Shown in pieces: positions 26,549 to 36,327 of a stretch of DNA of 64,000 nt; position 1 is the stretch's first letter; each line of letters opens with the position of its first letter. The position numbers and the translations under genes were made by a program. The stretch is taken from NCBI GenBank assembly GCA_964596345.1, contig CAZQSZ010000007.1, forward strand, positions 124,001 through 188,000. The letters run 5' to 3'. The notes beneath the pieces are model-generated. The model did not search any database and had not been told where the DNA came from. It saw only the letters and a list, made by a program, of their open reading frames with translations. This DNA is from CADEDV01 sp964596345. GTDB taxonomy: Bacteria; Bacteroidota; Bacteroidia; Chitinophagales; Chitinophagaceae.

Positions 26549-27904
26549 TCAGAACTCTTTTATTTTAATACTCCGGAAAGAAACCAGGTTGCCATGGTCC
26601 TGCAATAAAATATGACCGGTGGCTGCCATTCCGAAGTTTGGCCATTTCTCATATTTACTTCTTGCCACCAGTGCATAGAAATAAGGAGTGCCCCGCTGGT
26701 ATTCCAGTACTTTATAACCATTGAGCCAATGTTCGATCCTGTTATCCGGGTAAACGATCAGCCGGGCCCGGTTCCATTCGCCGATCTTTTTGCGGGCCTC
26801 CTTGATGGGTAAGGAAGGAATCAGATCATAGAGCGAAGCCAGTGTACGGTTGCCGATAGAACCCATTTTGGCATCCGGGTGTTTATCATCATCGAGCAAC
26901 TGGTATTCAAGACCAATAGCGGAACCACTGTTCTTCTCATTTTCAGTAACAAAATATTTGACACCACTGTTGGCTGAATCTGTGAGTTTGAATTCAAACT
27001 GCAATTCAAAAACTCCGTATTCTTTAGTGGTAACAATATCACCGCCGTTGGTGGATTCGGCACCTGTTGAAGCCAAAACACTTAACGCACCCTCTTTTAT
27101 AGCCCAGCCTTTCTCCGGGAATTTATCTTTATAAGCACCCCGCCAGCCATTCGTGGTTATTCCATCCCACAATAATTGGAAACCGTTCTTTCTTTCCTGT
27201 TCAGAGACATTGTTGGTTAACGTATTCACCACAAAAATACTATCGAAAGGCGTGGGGCGGAGATTGCCGGTCTGGATCCGGATATTCTTCCAGCGGATCT
27301 GGCGGCCGGCTTCTTCGGGTTTGCCGATAGCATGCACCTGTAAAGCAATAAAACCTTTCAGTGTCATCTCATCCACCACATGGGCAGTTGCTATACCATT
27401 CACCCAGGTGCGGATCGTATTCCCGATACATTCCAGCCGGTATTTATTCCATTGCCCGTTCTTAAAGGCATTCTTTGCGGCAGGATTATACTCCATCGGG
27501 TAGAGCCAACCTCTCCGGGCTTCATCATACACGCCGCCTGACCATTTTCTCGGGGAAGGATCGATCTCCAGCTGGTAACCATGCACTCTTCCGTTCTGGT
27601 ATTCCGGAAGCGACAAGCTCCGGAACTGGATGCCTGAATTCATTGGACTGTCCACTTTGAATTCCAGTTCCAGTATAAAATCACCATACTCTTTTTCTGT
27701 GGCTAAAAATGAGTTGGGTTCATTAGGAACAGTCGTACCGATGATCATACCGTCTTTTACTTCGTAACGGGCTTTGCCATTCAGTTGTTTCCAGCCTTTC
27801 AGGTCTTTTCCGTTAAAAAGTGATTCCCAATTAGGTGTATTGTTTTTCTGTGCGTAAATGGACAAAGAGAAACCGGCCAGGAATAAGAGGAATATTTTTT
27901 TCAT
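26549..27904 (-). CDS. Double DUF1080 (3-keto-disaccharide hydrolase-like) secreted protein
   Basis: A 451-residue exported protein with signal peptide (to about SIYAQ) and two tandem DUF1080 domains, each opening with L-F/W-N/D-G-K/I (LFNGKDLKGWKQL near residue 30 and LLWDGITTNGWRG near 245) and containing N-S-G-I/V-x-(F/Y) (NSGIQFRS, NSGVKYFV). The DUF1080 family includes 3-keto-disaccharide hydrolases and lectin-like domains. It lies 27 bases upstream of the Gfo/Idh/MocA oxidoreductase on the same strand; the two could oxidise and then split a disaccharide or glycoside. Confidence 0.88.
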   Translation of the reverse strand: MKKIFLLFLAGFSLSIYAQKNNTPNWESLFNGKDLKGWKQLNGKARYEVKDGMIIGTTVPNEPNSFLATEKEYGDFILELEFKVDSPMNSGIQFRSLSLPEYQNGRVHGYQLEIDPSPRKWSGGVYDEARRGWLYPMEYNPAAKNAFKNGQWNKYRLECIGNTIRTWVNGIATAHVVDEMTLKGFIALQVHAIGKPEEAGRQIRWKNIRIQTGNLRPTPFDSIFVVNTLTNNVSEQERKNGFQLLWDGITTNGWRGAYKDKFPEKGWAIKEGALSVLASTGAESTNGGDIVTTKEYGVFELQFEFKLTDSANSGVKYFVTENEKNSGSAIGLEYQLLDDDKHPDAKMGSIGNRTLASLYDLIPSLPIKEARKKIGEWNRARLIVYPDNRIEHWLNGYKVLEYQRGTPYFYALVARSKYEKWPNFGMAATGHILLQDHGNLVSFRSIKIKEF

Positions 27905-28079
27905 ATGATGATCAATAAGAGGAGAACTGAAGGTAATACAGTTTTGGGATTTAAATAGTGAGAACCGGGTTGAGCCGGAGATTAACGAAAAATGGCAGCT
28001 GTTAAATCATTCCAAAAAATAAATATGCAATAGGCGATATATAAATTAGGCCGCATTTTTACATACCACAAACCAACAC

Positions 28080-30545
28080 ATGCCCCGCAACTGCTTTTTC
28101 TTCCTGTTCCTGCTCACCTGTTCGGGATCATCAGCACAATTTTTTAAAGTACACGGAAAGATTACCAACAACAAATTAGAACCGCTTGCCCTGGTATCAG
28201 TGCAGGTAAAAGAATTGCAAACAGGAACGGTAACCAAAGAAGATGGTACATACGAATTAAAACTGGGAGAAGGGAAGTATGACCTGGTGATCAGTATGCT
28301 GGGTTTTAAAACACAGCTGGTGACGATTGTTGTGGACAGGGAAGCGATACATAATTTTATTATGGAGGCGGATGAAGCGAAAAGCCTGGCAGAGGTAACA
28401 GTAAAAGGTAAGCTGAAAGATCGCTCAGAAGAATATATCCGGAATGTGATTCGGCATAAAGAGGAATTGCTGGCAGCGGCAGGCCCGTATTCATGCACAG
28501 TATATATTAAAGCAGTTCAGGAAGATTCTTCGGTTAAGAAGAAGAAAGGGAAACCGGTGCCAGATTCTCTGCGAAAGGAAGATCCGGATGCTGACCTGCA
28601 GCATATGTCAATGGCGGAGATCGTTTTGAAGTATGATCATGAAAATGATAACCGGGTAAAGGAAGAAAGAACAGCGGTCAAAAAAAGAGGTGAACCCGAA
28701 AGTTTGTTCTATTTATCCATGACGGAAGGTGATTTCAACCTGTATAATAATCTTATTCGGTCAAGAGTATTATCAGAAGTCCCTTTCCTGTCGCCGGTAA
28801 GCTACAGCGGACTGGCCGCTTATAAATACAAGATCACCGGCACAAAAAATGTTGGAAAGCATAAGCTGTATACGATCAGTGTGAAGCCGAAGCAGCTCAG
28901 CAATGTAACGGTGGAAGGGGAACTGACTATTTCCGATAGTAACTGGGTGTTGTTAAAAGCAAGATTCAGGCTGCCCTCTTACCACATCCCGGAATATGAT
29001 TTTTTTGAAGTAAACCAGGAGTATAGTTTTATCAATGATACAGCCTGGATGATCAGCCGCCAGGAATTCACCTATTATTCAACACATGGAAAAGGAAAGC
29101 TGTCAGGCAAAACAGTGGCAAGCTATTTGGATTTTGAATTCAACAAAAAATTTCCGTCCAAACACTTTGGTGTGGAGATAAGTGCCACTGCCCAGCAGGC
29201 TTATGATAAGGATAGTTTGTTCTGGGAGCAAACAAGAACAGAACCATTGACAAGTAAGGAGATCAGGTTCATCCAATACAAGGACAGCGTTTACCGGGCC
29301 ACCCATTCAAAAACCTATCTTGATTCCGTCGACAGGCTCACCAATAAAGTAACCTGGAAAAAACTACTTTTATTCGGCCAGTCATTTTACGACCGGGAAA
29401 AAGAACGTACCTGGTATTTCCCACCTGTAACATCCTTTTATCAACCTATCCAGTTTGGTGGTGCCCGGTTACAATTGGGTGCGGGTTATAACAGGATCTA
29501 TAAATCAAGAAAGACATTATCTGTTTCCGGTGATATCAGTTATGGTTTTCGGAATAAGGATGTGAACGGGAATATCAGCTTATCGAAAATGTACAATCCG
29601 TTCAACCGGGCTTTTTACCGTTTTGAAGCCGGACGGGATTTTGAATACATCTTTGAAGGAGATGCCTGGATCAATATGATCAAACGGAATAACCAGTTTT
29701 TGAATAACGCCATTGGTATTGGTCATGGTGCAGAATTAGTGAACGGGTTATTCTTATATACCGATTTTGATATAGCCCTCCGCCGTTCCCTGAGTAATTA
29801 CAAGACCAATTCAAAAATCGACAGTCTCTTTGATGACCTACTGGATGGGAATAACCAGGCACCGGCTTTTGAACCGTATAATGCAGCTTATGGAAAAGTA
29901 AGGGTCACCTACACACCCCGGCAGCGGTATATCCGGGAGCCGAGAGAGAAAATTATACTCGGTTCCAAATGGCCTACGTTCTATGTGGAATGGCGAAAAG
30001 GAATACCCGGTATCATCAACAGTAAAGTGGATTTTGATTACCTCGAATTGGGTATGGAGCAGCAATTGAAACTGGGGACAGCCGGTATTGCAAGGTATAA
30101 TATAAGGACAGGAAGTTTCCCCAATACTAAAGACCTGCGGACGATCGATTATAAATTCCAGCGCCGGGGCGATCCGCTCTTATTCCTGAACCCGAATGAA
30201 GCCTTTCAGTCTTTGGATTCTACTTTTCCTTTGTTCAATCGTTTTTACCAGGGGCATTTATTACATGAATTCAATGGTGCCCTGATCAATAAAATCCCTT
30301 TCCTGAAAAAACTACAATTGCGGGAAGTGGCTGGTGCCGGCTTTTTAATTGCACCTGAACGGAATCTCCGGTATGCAGAATTGTTTGCGGGTGTGGAACG
30401 GGTTTTCAAATGGCCGTTCAACCCCATTTATAAATTCAAGCTGGGTGTTTACGTGGTTGGATCTGCGGCTAACCAGTTCCGCAATCCGGTTCAGTTCAAA
30501 ATTGGGGTCATGAGCTGGGACAGGAAAAGAAATAAGTGGATATAA
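28080..30545 (+). CDS. DUF5686 family outer-membrane protein with carboxypeptidase-regulatory-like domain
   Basis: An 821-residue exported protein: signal peptide (ending GSSAQ), a CarboxypepD_reg-like beta-sandwich (about 20-100; VHGKITNNKLEPLALVSVQV and EDGTYELKLGEGKYDLVISM), a middle domain, and a long C-terminal region rich in alternating aromatic and charged residues that looks like a beta-barrel. This is the standard layout of DUF5686 proteins, common and abundant in Bacteroidota outer membranes and of unknown function. No plug or TonB box is seen, so it is not a SusC homologue. Confidence 0.85.
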   Translation: MPRNCFFFLFLLTCSGSSAQFFKVHGKITNNKLEPLALVSVQVKELQTGTVTKEDGTYELKLGEGKYDLVISMLGFKTQLVTIVVDREAIHNFIMEADEAKSLAEVTVKGKLKDRSEEYIRNVIRHKEELLAAAGPYSCTVYIKAVQEDSSVKKKKGKPVPDSLRKEDPDADLQHMSMAEIVLKYDHENDNRVKEERTAVKKRGEPESLFYLSMTEGDFNLYNNLIRSRVLSEVPFLSPVSYSGLAAYKYKITGTKNVGKHKLYTISVKPKQLSNVTVEGELTISDSNWVLLKARFRLPSYHIPEYDFFEVNQEYSFINDTAWMISRQEFTYYSTHGKGKLSGKTVASYLDFEFNKKFPSKHFGVEISATAQQAYDKDSLFWEQTRTEPLTSKEIRFIQYKDSVYRATHSKTYLDSVDRLTNKVTWKKLLLFGQSFYDREKERTWYFPPVTSFYQPIQFGGARLQLGAGYNRIYKSRKTLSVSGDISYGFRNKDVNGNISLSKMYNPFNRAFYRFEAGRDFEYIFEGDAWINMIKRNNQFLNNAIGIGHGAELVNGLFLYTDFDIALRRSLSNYKTNSKIDSLFDDLLDGNNQAPAFEPYNAAYGKVRVTYTPRQRYIREPREKIILGSKWPTFYVEWRKGIPGIINSKVDFDYLELGMEQQLKLGTAGIARYNIRTGSFPNTKDLRTIDYKFQRRGDPLLFLNPNEAFQSLDSTFPLFNRFYQGHLLHEFNGALINKIPFLKKLQLREVAGAGFLIAPERNLRYAELFAGVERVFKWPFNPIYKFKLGVYVVGSAANQFRNPVQFKIGVMSWDRKRNKWI

Positions 30546-30563
30546 AGAGCAGTAACCGAAGCT

Positions 30564-31412
30564 TTATCTTTTTATCACATGATAATACTCCCGGTCAAAA
30601 CTAGCATAATGAATGGTGCTGTCTTCCGTCACAGGAATCAGGAAAAATTTCCGTAATGTCTTTAGCTGCGATGTATAAACTATTGCAGCTTCTCTTTTAA
30701 CGGGCCATACATACTGAATATTAAAAGCAATAGTAGGAGGAGGTAATGTCTTTGAAGCGGAAGCTTCAATACCTTTTGTATATGATTCTAAGGAACCGAG
30801 TATTTTCTGCTCCAGTTTATCCGTCAGGGTGATCTGGTAAATTGCCTGCGGGGTAAAACTGCTGTTGCCTTTATATTCCTGCAATAATTCTTTGGTTAAA
30901 GAAGCGGTGAGGCGATGCTCAGGATGACCATAGCCACCAATCACATCGTCATACGTAAAAACAAGGGTGGGCCGGTATTGCTGGATGGCCTGGTAAATGA
31001 TCTTTTTCACACTGTCGGTATGTTCATTCCAGAAAACAAGTTTGTTTTCTTTGACGGCATCCCAGGTGTTATTCGGCAGATTAAGTAAGCGGTGATGATC
31101 GAAGCCGAAAACACGGACAGCATTTTCCCATTCCGTTTGCCGGGTAGCTTCCTGGCCGGGAACGCCGCGGGTCATGGTCAGCAGGTTGATTTCCCAGCCG
31201 GCATTTTTGAGTGTGGCAATGGTGCCGCCGCAAACAACTTCATCATCCGGGTGGGGAAATACGAATAGTGCAACAGGGTGTGTAAGGGAATCCTGGTTAC
31301 TCCAAAGCGGAACAGCATAATCCTGGCAGTCCTTAAAGGCGGCATAGTCTGTTTTCTTCGGCTGGCAGGAAGCAATCCATGGCAATACAGCAAGGAAGAT
31401 CAAATAACGCAT
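30564..31412 (-). CDS. PIG-L family deacetylase, lipoprotein
   Basis: A 282-residue zinc-dependent amide hydrolase of the PIG-L/LmbE family, which removes N-acetyl groups from sugars such as GlcNAc derivatives. The zinc and catalytic motif is PHPDDE (about 53-58), with GHPEHR as the second metal-binding motif. The signal sequence ends in ASC (Cys at about 16), so the protein is lipid-anchored. Substrate is not predictable. It is convergent with the DUF5686 gene and 83 bases downstream of a DUF1572 gene's end on the same strand. Confidence 0.9.
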   Translation of the reverse strand: MRYLIFLAVLPWIASCQPKKTDYAAFKDCQDYAVPLWSNQDSLTHPVALFVFPHPDDEVVCGGTIATLKNAGWEINLLTMTRGVPGQEATRQTEWENAVRVFGFDHHRLLNLPNNTWDAVKENKLVFWNEHTDSVKKIIYQAIQQYRPTLVFTYDDVIGGYGHPEHRLTASLTKELLQEYKGNSSFTPQAIYQITLTDKLEQKILGSLESYTKGIEASASKTLPPPTIAFNIQYVWPVKREAAIVYTSQLKTLRKFFLIPVTEDSTIHYASFDREYYHVIKR

Positions 31413-31495
31413 GAGTTGAATTTGCAGCCTGAACGGGATGGGGTAAAAGATTATTGTTTCAACTGAGTGAAAGGCATTGTAATCTTAGTTTACGG

Positions 31496-31942
31496 TCAGT
31501 TATCCAGTAACCTTCGATGATAATTGATCTGCCCAAGATGGTAGGTGAGATGCCCCAGCAGGTGCACTAAGAAAAAGCCGGTGGTCATATTGTAATCAAA
31601 GACCCGTGCCGGGTAATCTTTATCCAGTTGTTCCGGTGTTAACTGGTCAAGTGTATCCTCTACCACCAGCAGGGTGGCATCCAGCATCATCAGTAATTCA
31701 CTCCGTGGTATATTCTTTTGCGAGAATTCCAGTTCCCGGTTCCGGATATAATCGGTACCACCTAATTCTTTTCCCAGGTACGTATTGAGATTCCCGATCA
31801 AATGCAGGCAGAGATTACCGGCTGAATTGCTGATCCCTTTTTCAACGAGCCAGAGTTTATTCTCGTCATGGTAGGATTCAATTTCCTTTTTCAGTTTTTC
31901 CAGCTCCCGGCGGAATAATGTTTTGAGTGTGGCTATCAGCAT
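31496..31942 (-). CDS. DUF1572/DinB-superfamily protein
   Basis: A 148-residue four-helix protein. LCLHLIGNLNTYLGKELGG and, near the end, FFLVHLLGHLTYHLGQINYH carry the spaced His residues of the DinB superfamily metal site, in the DUF1572 style. Function unknown; a thiol-dependent transferase is possible. No signal peptide. Confidence 0.85.
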   Translation of the reverse strand: MLIATLKTLFRRELEKLKKEIESYHDENKLWLVEKGISNSAGNLCLHLIGNLNTYLGKELGGTDYIRNRELEFSQKNIPRSELLMMLDATLLVVEDTLDQLTPEQLDKDYPARVFDYNMTTGFFLVHLLGHLTYHLGQINYHRRLLDN

Positions 31943-31977
31943 ATTTTACAGGTAACTAATGTTTTTTATAACTAGTT

Positions 31978-32766
31978 TCAGTATTTATATACTACTTCAA
32001 AAGGAAGATCCTGCGGTATTGTAGGAGGGGTAAATGGAATACCCGTATCAAATGCAGCTTGCCAGGCAGTGATTGATGAACTATATACAATAGCATTCCA
32101 TCCCGGCAGGCCTCTTAATCCTTTAATCTTTACAGGGGGCGAAAAACCTGAAGTACCGGTACTTGTATGTGTTTGCCATACTAACCAGTAATTACCAGGC
32201 TGCAGTGTTGCCGTTATGTTAGCAGTTAATTTCCAGATAGGTATTGATGTGGCTGGTGTTACACCAGGTGCAGGAACAGCACTGTTCTGGATGGCGTAGG
32301 TCATACTGTCAATTGAAGAGCTTAAAACATTTGTGGTAAGATCGCCTGCCACCAAGACAGAGCCAGCCACAGATGGATTCCCTTTCCATAATTGAATACG
32401 CAATACATCAAAAGGGTTTGTCGTGCCGGAACCGGCAAATGCATAGACAGAAACTTTTGAAATATTCCAGGTTTGCCCGACAGGAACAATGAAGTCATCT
32501 GCAGATTTGTAATTAGAAAAAGCATCATAATAGCAAGCAATTCCCAGTAGTACATTAGACAAACTTGTATTGCCAGTAGTATGCTGTGCTTCACTCCAGT
32601 TATACCCGGCAGGGGCTGTCACGCCACTGTTAGATACATTACCCGTTGATAAAATTCCATTTTTGTAAACAGCATCTGTTAATGCCGGAGGATTGGGTGA
32701 ATCACCCGTGCTTTTAGTACAAGCTGCAGGTATAAGGAAAAGGAGATAAAAACCAATCTTTTTCAT
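31978..32766 (-). CDS. Lipoprotein, unknown function
   Basis: A 262-residue lipoprotein with lipobox (IPAAC, Cys at about 16) and a Ser/Pro linker. The mature part is rich in Thr, Ser, Gly and aromatic residues; SADDFIVPVGQTWNISKVSV resembles the opening strand pair of choice-of-anchor beta-sandwich domains, in which D-D-F is a recurrent motif. No catalytic residues. On the same strand, 48 bases downstream of the end of a beta-barrel protein gene. Confidence 0.7.
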   Translation of the reverse strand: MKKIGFYLLFLIPAACTKSTGDSPNPPALTDAVYKNGILSTGNVSNSGVTAPAGYNWSEAQHTTGNTSLSNVLLGIACYYDAFSNYKSADDFIVPVGQTWNISKVSVYAFAGSGTTNPFDVLRIQLWKGNPSVAGSVLVAGDLTTNVLSSSIDSMTYAIQNSAVPAPGVTPATSIPIWKLTANITATLQPGNYWLVWQTHTSTGTSGFSPPVKIKGLRGLPGWNAIVYSSSITAWQAAFDTGIPFTPPTIPQDLPFEVVYKY

Positions 32767-32813
32767 ACGCAGGTTTATAAAAGACGAATGTATTGAAAAA
32801 TCCAGGCTTAGGT

Positions 32814-33530
32814 TTATTTCCCCAGGAAACTATAAATGATGCGTACATGCAGCATCCGGGAGAAGACCTTATCGTTACCATATTTCATATAATTGGTCAG
32901 TCCGTGTTTGTAATTGAAACCAATACCCCATTTTTTCCCGGTCACCGTTGCACCCGTCGTGATCCGGAAATCATTTACTTCCGGTTCACCACCTGCTTTG
33001 CCAATAATATACCGCTGCCCTCCCGGGTCGGTATAATCAAACTCGTTCCCGGCCGACAGTTTGCTGGTATAGTCAATGCCGCCGTGCAGGATCACCTTCA
33101 CTGCTTTTTGAAAAACGACCCGGCCTATCTGCGGGTTGAGCGAAATATTATCATACTTGCGGGTATAGCTGCCGTTGACTTTACTGTTTCCGGAGGGAGA
33201 TAATACACTATCGCCGGTTAGCCGGGCACCCGTGTGTTCATACTGCACCGCAACAAGCAATACCCATTTCGGGGACAGCGAAAGATCGGCCTGCAGACCC
33301 GCCACAAAATTACCATAGGCTTTGCGGCCATAAGGATTACGCATGGTATCAATATCGTTGGGGAAATTTAATCCATTGCGGTAGTAGACCGAGTTATCAG
33401 TGGCTCCTGAGCCACTGAACTTAGAAAGACCTGTGCCGGCGAAAGCCGACAATTTGAATTTGTGTTGCGACCAGGCAGGAGAAATAAAAACCATAGTGGC
33501 CACGATAAGCAGAACAGTTATTTTTTGCAT
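32814..33530 (-). CDS. Outer-membrane beta-barrel protein
   Basis: A 238-residue exported protein. The ATG at 33530 gives the signal peptide QKITVLLIVATMVFISPAWS; the frame opens 39 bases earlier but that adds a non-signal tail. The mature protein shows alternating hydrophobic residues in about eight strands with Gly/Tyr/Asn turns and ends in an aromatic-rich strand (MLHVRIIYSFLGK), as expected for a small outer-membrane barrel of the OMP_b-brl/PorT-like group. Function unknown. Confidence 0.78.
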   Translation of the reverse strand: MQKITVLLIVATMVFISPAWSQHKFKLSAFAGTGLSKFSGSGATDNSVYYRNGLNFPNDIDTMRNPYGRKAYGNFVAGLQADLSLSPKWVLLVAVQYEHTGARLTGDSVLSPSGNSKVNGSYTRKYDNISLNPQIGRVVFQKAVKVILHGGIDYTSKLSAGNEFDYTDPGGQRYIIGKAGGEPEVNDFRITTGATVTGKKWGIGFNYKHGLTNYMKYGNDKVFSRMLHVRIIYSFLGK

Positions 33531-33681
33531 AACCGGGATTTGGTTTACTAAAATGGCGGGGTTTAACAAGGATGGGAGGAGTGTAAGTGTTCTAAGAACG
33601 GAGTTTAACAGGGAATATTGTTGTATCGCAGAAGTGAATTCGAATCAGAACAATTTTGAATCTTCTAGAAAATTGCGAGAA

Positions 33682-34176
33682 TTAATTATTTGTTCTTAAC
33701 CTGCATTTAAGCAGGAACATATCCCATTTAAATCGGAAATTTTCGAGGTGCCAATTAATGTCAATTTTTTTATTCTCCTCTCTGTAAGGTGGAAAAGGAA
33801 CTTTGCAATGCAGCATAGGATCATTATTACGGACATTTTCCCTGTGATCCGGGTCAAGGGATGATTTCGGGAAATACTGAATTTCAATAATTGTACTATT
33901 TTTTTTTGCGTTCCAGATAAACAGGTTGATGTCATAAAAATCCGGGTATAGCTGCAGAAGGATTGGCATTAAAGTGGCAAGGCTCGCAGCTTTTTTCTTT
34001 TTGTTCTCCTTTTTCTTTTGCCGGATTCTTTGGACTAAAGGCAATCCTGAGTGATATATTTCAGAAATAATATAAAGACAATTATCGTTGATATTATTCC
34101 AGCATAATTCTCTCGCCATTTTCAATAAACTGTCCGTGGCACTTGTTAATTCTTTTTCCAGGTCATTTTTGCTCAT
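33682..34176 (-). CDS. Hypothetical protein, unknown family
   Basis: A 164-residue soluble protein with no signal peptide. The N-terminal half is helical and contains a very basic run (RIRQKKKENKKKKA). The C-terminal half has strand-like stretches (DINLFIWNAKKNSTIIEIQY) and a conserved-looking HCKVPFPPYR. I do not recognise the family. The gene stands alone beside a repeat-rich gap, and its codon use is more AT-rich than its neighbours. A recent acquisition is possible but not shown. Confidence 0.6.
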   Translation of the reverse strand: MSKNDLEKELTSATDSLLKMARELCWNNINDNCLYIISEIYHSGLPLVQRIRQKKKENKKKKAASLATLMPILLQLYPDFYDINLFIWNAKKNSTIIEIQYFPKSSLDPDHRENVRNNDPMLHCKVPFPPYREENKKIDINWHLENFRFKWDMFLLKCRLRTNN

Positions 34177-34477
34177 TCAAATAAAGTTAATACATCCGTT
34201 TATCTACTCACTTAGGTTTCGGTTTCTCAATCGCTGAACAGCGAACCTGCCTACCGGCAGTCAGGCCGGGCTTACAAGAGTGCGATCCCGCCATAGGGCG
34301 GGACAAGCTGCAACTACAGCCTGATCAGGGCTCAAAAGTTCGCCTAACTCACTACTTTCTCTGCCAGATTCCTCCTTTGTCGGAATGACAGAAAGACCCT
34401 CAAAAACCGCCCAAATGCCGTACCTTCGCCGCTCTTGAAAAAGGCCTGCCAACCAGCAGGCCGGAGGTAAATCGTTT
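34177..34477. repeat. Intergenic region with GC-rich hairpin repeats before lepA
   Basis: About 300 bases without a gene. It contains CTGAACAGCGAAC near 34235 (related to a motif near 61650), a TCCCGCC-loop-GGCGGGA hairpin (34286-34292 with 34297-34303) of the same type as those at 50681 and 60279, and a GGCCTGC...GCAGGCC hairpin just before lepA (about 34443-34462). TACCTTCG at 34421-34428 is a near match to the -7 box and may start lepA transcription. Confidence 0.6.
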
Positions 34478-36271
34478 ATGAAGAATATCCGCAATTTCTG
34501 CATCATCGCACATATTGACCACGGCAAATCCACCCTGGCTGACAGGCTGTTGCAAAGCACCGGCACCATCAGCGACAGGGATATGATGGACCAGGTGCTG
34601 GATGATATGGACCTGGAACGGGAAAAGGGCATTACCATTAAGAGCCACGCCATCCAGATCAACTATAAACATACGGACGGGCAGGAGTACATCCTGAACC
34701 TGATCGATACACCCGGTCACGTTGACTTCAGCTATGAAGTGAGCCGGGCATTAGCCGCCTGCGAAGGTTGTTTGTTGCTCGTGGATGCCACACAAGGGAT
34801 ACAGGCACAGACGATATCCAATTTGTATTTAGCGATTGATAATGACCTGGAGATTATTCCTGTCATTAACAAGATCGATATGGACGGGGCGATGATCGAA
34901 GAAGTGGAAGACCAGATCATTGAACTGATCGGCTGTAAGAAAGAAGATATTTTACATGCCAGCGGACGTACAGGTCTTGGAGTGGATAAAGTGCTGGATG
35001 CAATTGTGAACCGGATACCTGCACCCGTGGGTAAACCGGATGAACCCCTGCAGGCCTTGATCTTTGACAGTATGTTCAATTCTTTCCGGGGGATCATTGT
35101 TTATTTCCGGGTAAGAAATGGGTCTATTAAAAAAGGTGACAAAGTAAAATTTGTCAGTACTGACCAGGAATATGAAGCGGATGAAGTGGGTATATTGAAA
35201 CTGAAGATGACCGAGAAGAAAGAAGTCAACTGTGGCGATGTGGGTTACCTGATCACCGGTATTAAAAATGCGAAAGAAGTAAAAGTGGGGGATACGATCA
35301 CCCTGGCCGCCAATCCCACGCAGGAGATCATCAAAGGTTTCCAGGAAGTGAAGCCAATGGTATTTGCCGGTATCTTCCCCGTGAATACGGATGACTTTGA
35401 GGAATTGCGGGACTGCATGGACAAACTGCAACTGAATGATGCTTCATTAACGTATGAATTAGAAACATCACAGGCGTTGGGTTTTGGTTTTCGTTGCGGT
35501 TTCCTGGGGATGCTGCACATGGAGATCATCCAGGAAAGGCTGGAGAGGGAGTTTAACCAGACGGTGATCACTACGGTACCCAACGTTAGTTTTATAGCCT
35601 ACACCACAAAGGGAGAAAAGATCATTGTGAATAATCCTACCGAGTTCCCGGACCCGGTAAAAACAGAACGGATCGAAGAACCGTTTATCAAAGCACAGAT
35701 CATCACCAAACCGGAGTATATCGGTAATATCATGACACTTTGCCTCGGCAAAAGAGGGATGCTGATGAACCAGAGCTACCTGACCACGACAAGGGTGGAA
35801 CTGATCTTTGAAATGCCATTGACGGAAATTGTATTTGATTTCTACGATAAACTAAAATCACAGACCAGGGGATATGCTTCCTTTGATTATCATCCCATCG
35901 GTTTCAGGGATGCGGATATTGTGAAAATGGATATCCTGCTGAATGGTGATAAAGTGGATGCCTTGAGTGCACTGATCCACCGCAGCAAGGGACAGGAGTT
36001 TGGAAGAAAGTTGTGTGAGAAATTAAAAGAATTGGTTCCCCGCCAGCAATTCCAGATCGCTATACAAGCTGCCATCGGTGCGAAAGTATTAGCCAGGGAA
36101 ACGATCTCTGCGATGCGGAAGGATGTAACGGCCAAATGTTATGGCGGTGATATCAGCCGGAAACGTAAATTATTAGAGAAGCAGAAAGAAGGGAAGAAGC
36201 GGATGCGCCAGATCGGTAACGTAGAGGTGCCGCAGGAAGCTTTTCTCGCCGTGTTAAAGCTCGATGATTAA
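34478..36271 (+). CDS. lepA: Elongation factor 4 (LepA)
   Basis: A 597-residue translational GTPase that binds ribosomes and assists elongation and initiation under stress. G1 is AHIDHGKST (about 11-19), G2 REKGITI, G3 DTPGHVDF, G4 NKID, all canonical, in contrast with the EF-G paralogue at 6378. The LepA-specific C-terminal domain is present (SYLTTTRVELIFEMPLTEIV, KSQTRGYASFDY and the end of the type IGNVEVPQEAFLAVL). Length is standard. A strong terminator follows. Confidence 0.97.
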   Translation: MKNIRNFCIIAHIDHGKSTLADRLLQSTGTISDRDMMDQVLDDMDLEREKGITIKSHAIQINYKHTDGQEYILNLIDTPGHVDFSYEVSRALAACEGCLLLVDATQGIQAQTISNLYLAIDNDLEIIPVINKIDMDGAMIEEVEDQIIELIGCKKEDILHASGRTGLGVDKVLDAIVNRIPAPVGKPDEPLQALIFDSMFNSFRGIIVYFRVRNGSIKKGDKVKFVSTDQEYEADEVGILKLKMTEKKEVNCGDVGYLITGIKNAKEVKVGDTITLAANPTQEIIKGFQEVKPMVFAGIFPVNTDDFEELRDCMDKLQLNDASLTYELETSQALGFGFRCGFLGMLHMEIIQERLEREFNQTVITTVPNVSFIAYTTKGEKIIVNNPTEFPDPVKTERIEEPFIKAQIITKPEYIGNIMTLCLGKRGMLMNQSYLTTTRVELIFEMPLTEIVFDFYDKLKSQTRGYASFDYHPIGFRDADIVKMDILLNGDKVDALSALIHRSKGQEFGRKLCEKLKELVPRQQFQIAIQAAIGAKVLARETISAMRKDVTAKCYGGDISRKRKLLEKQKEGKKRMRQIGNVEVPQEAFLAVLKLDD

Positions 36272-36292
36272 AGAGAAGCGGGGTAAAAAATT

Positions 36293-36323
36293 AAAAGGCA
36301 TCCATTCAATGGATGCCTTTTTT
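36293..36323. terminator. Terminator between convergent lepA and secreted protein gene
   Basis: A 12-bp perfect stem (36293-36304 with 36310-36321), loop TTCAA, with A and T runs on both sides. Confidence 0.9.
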
Positions 36324-36327
36324 GTTA

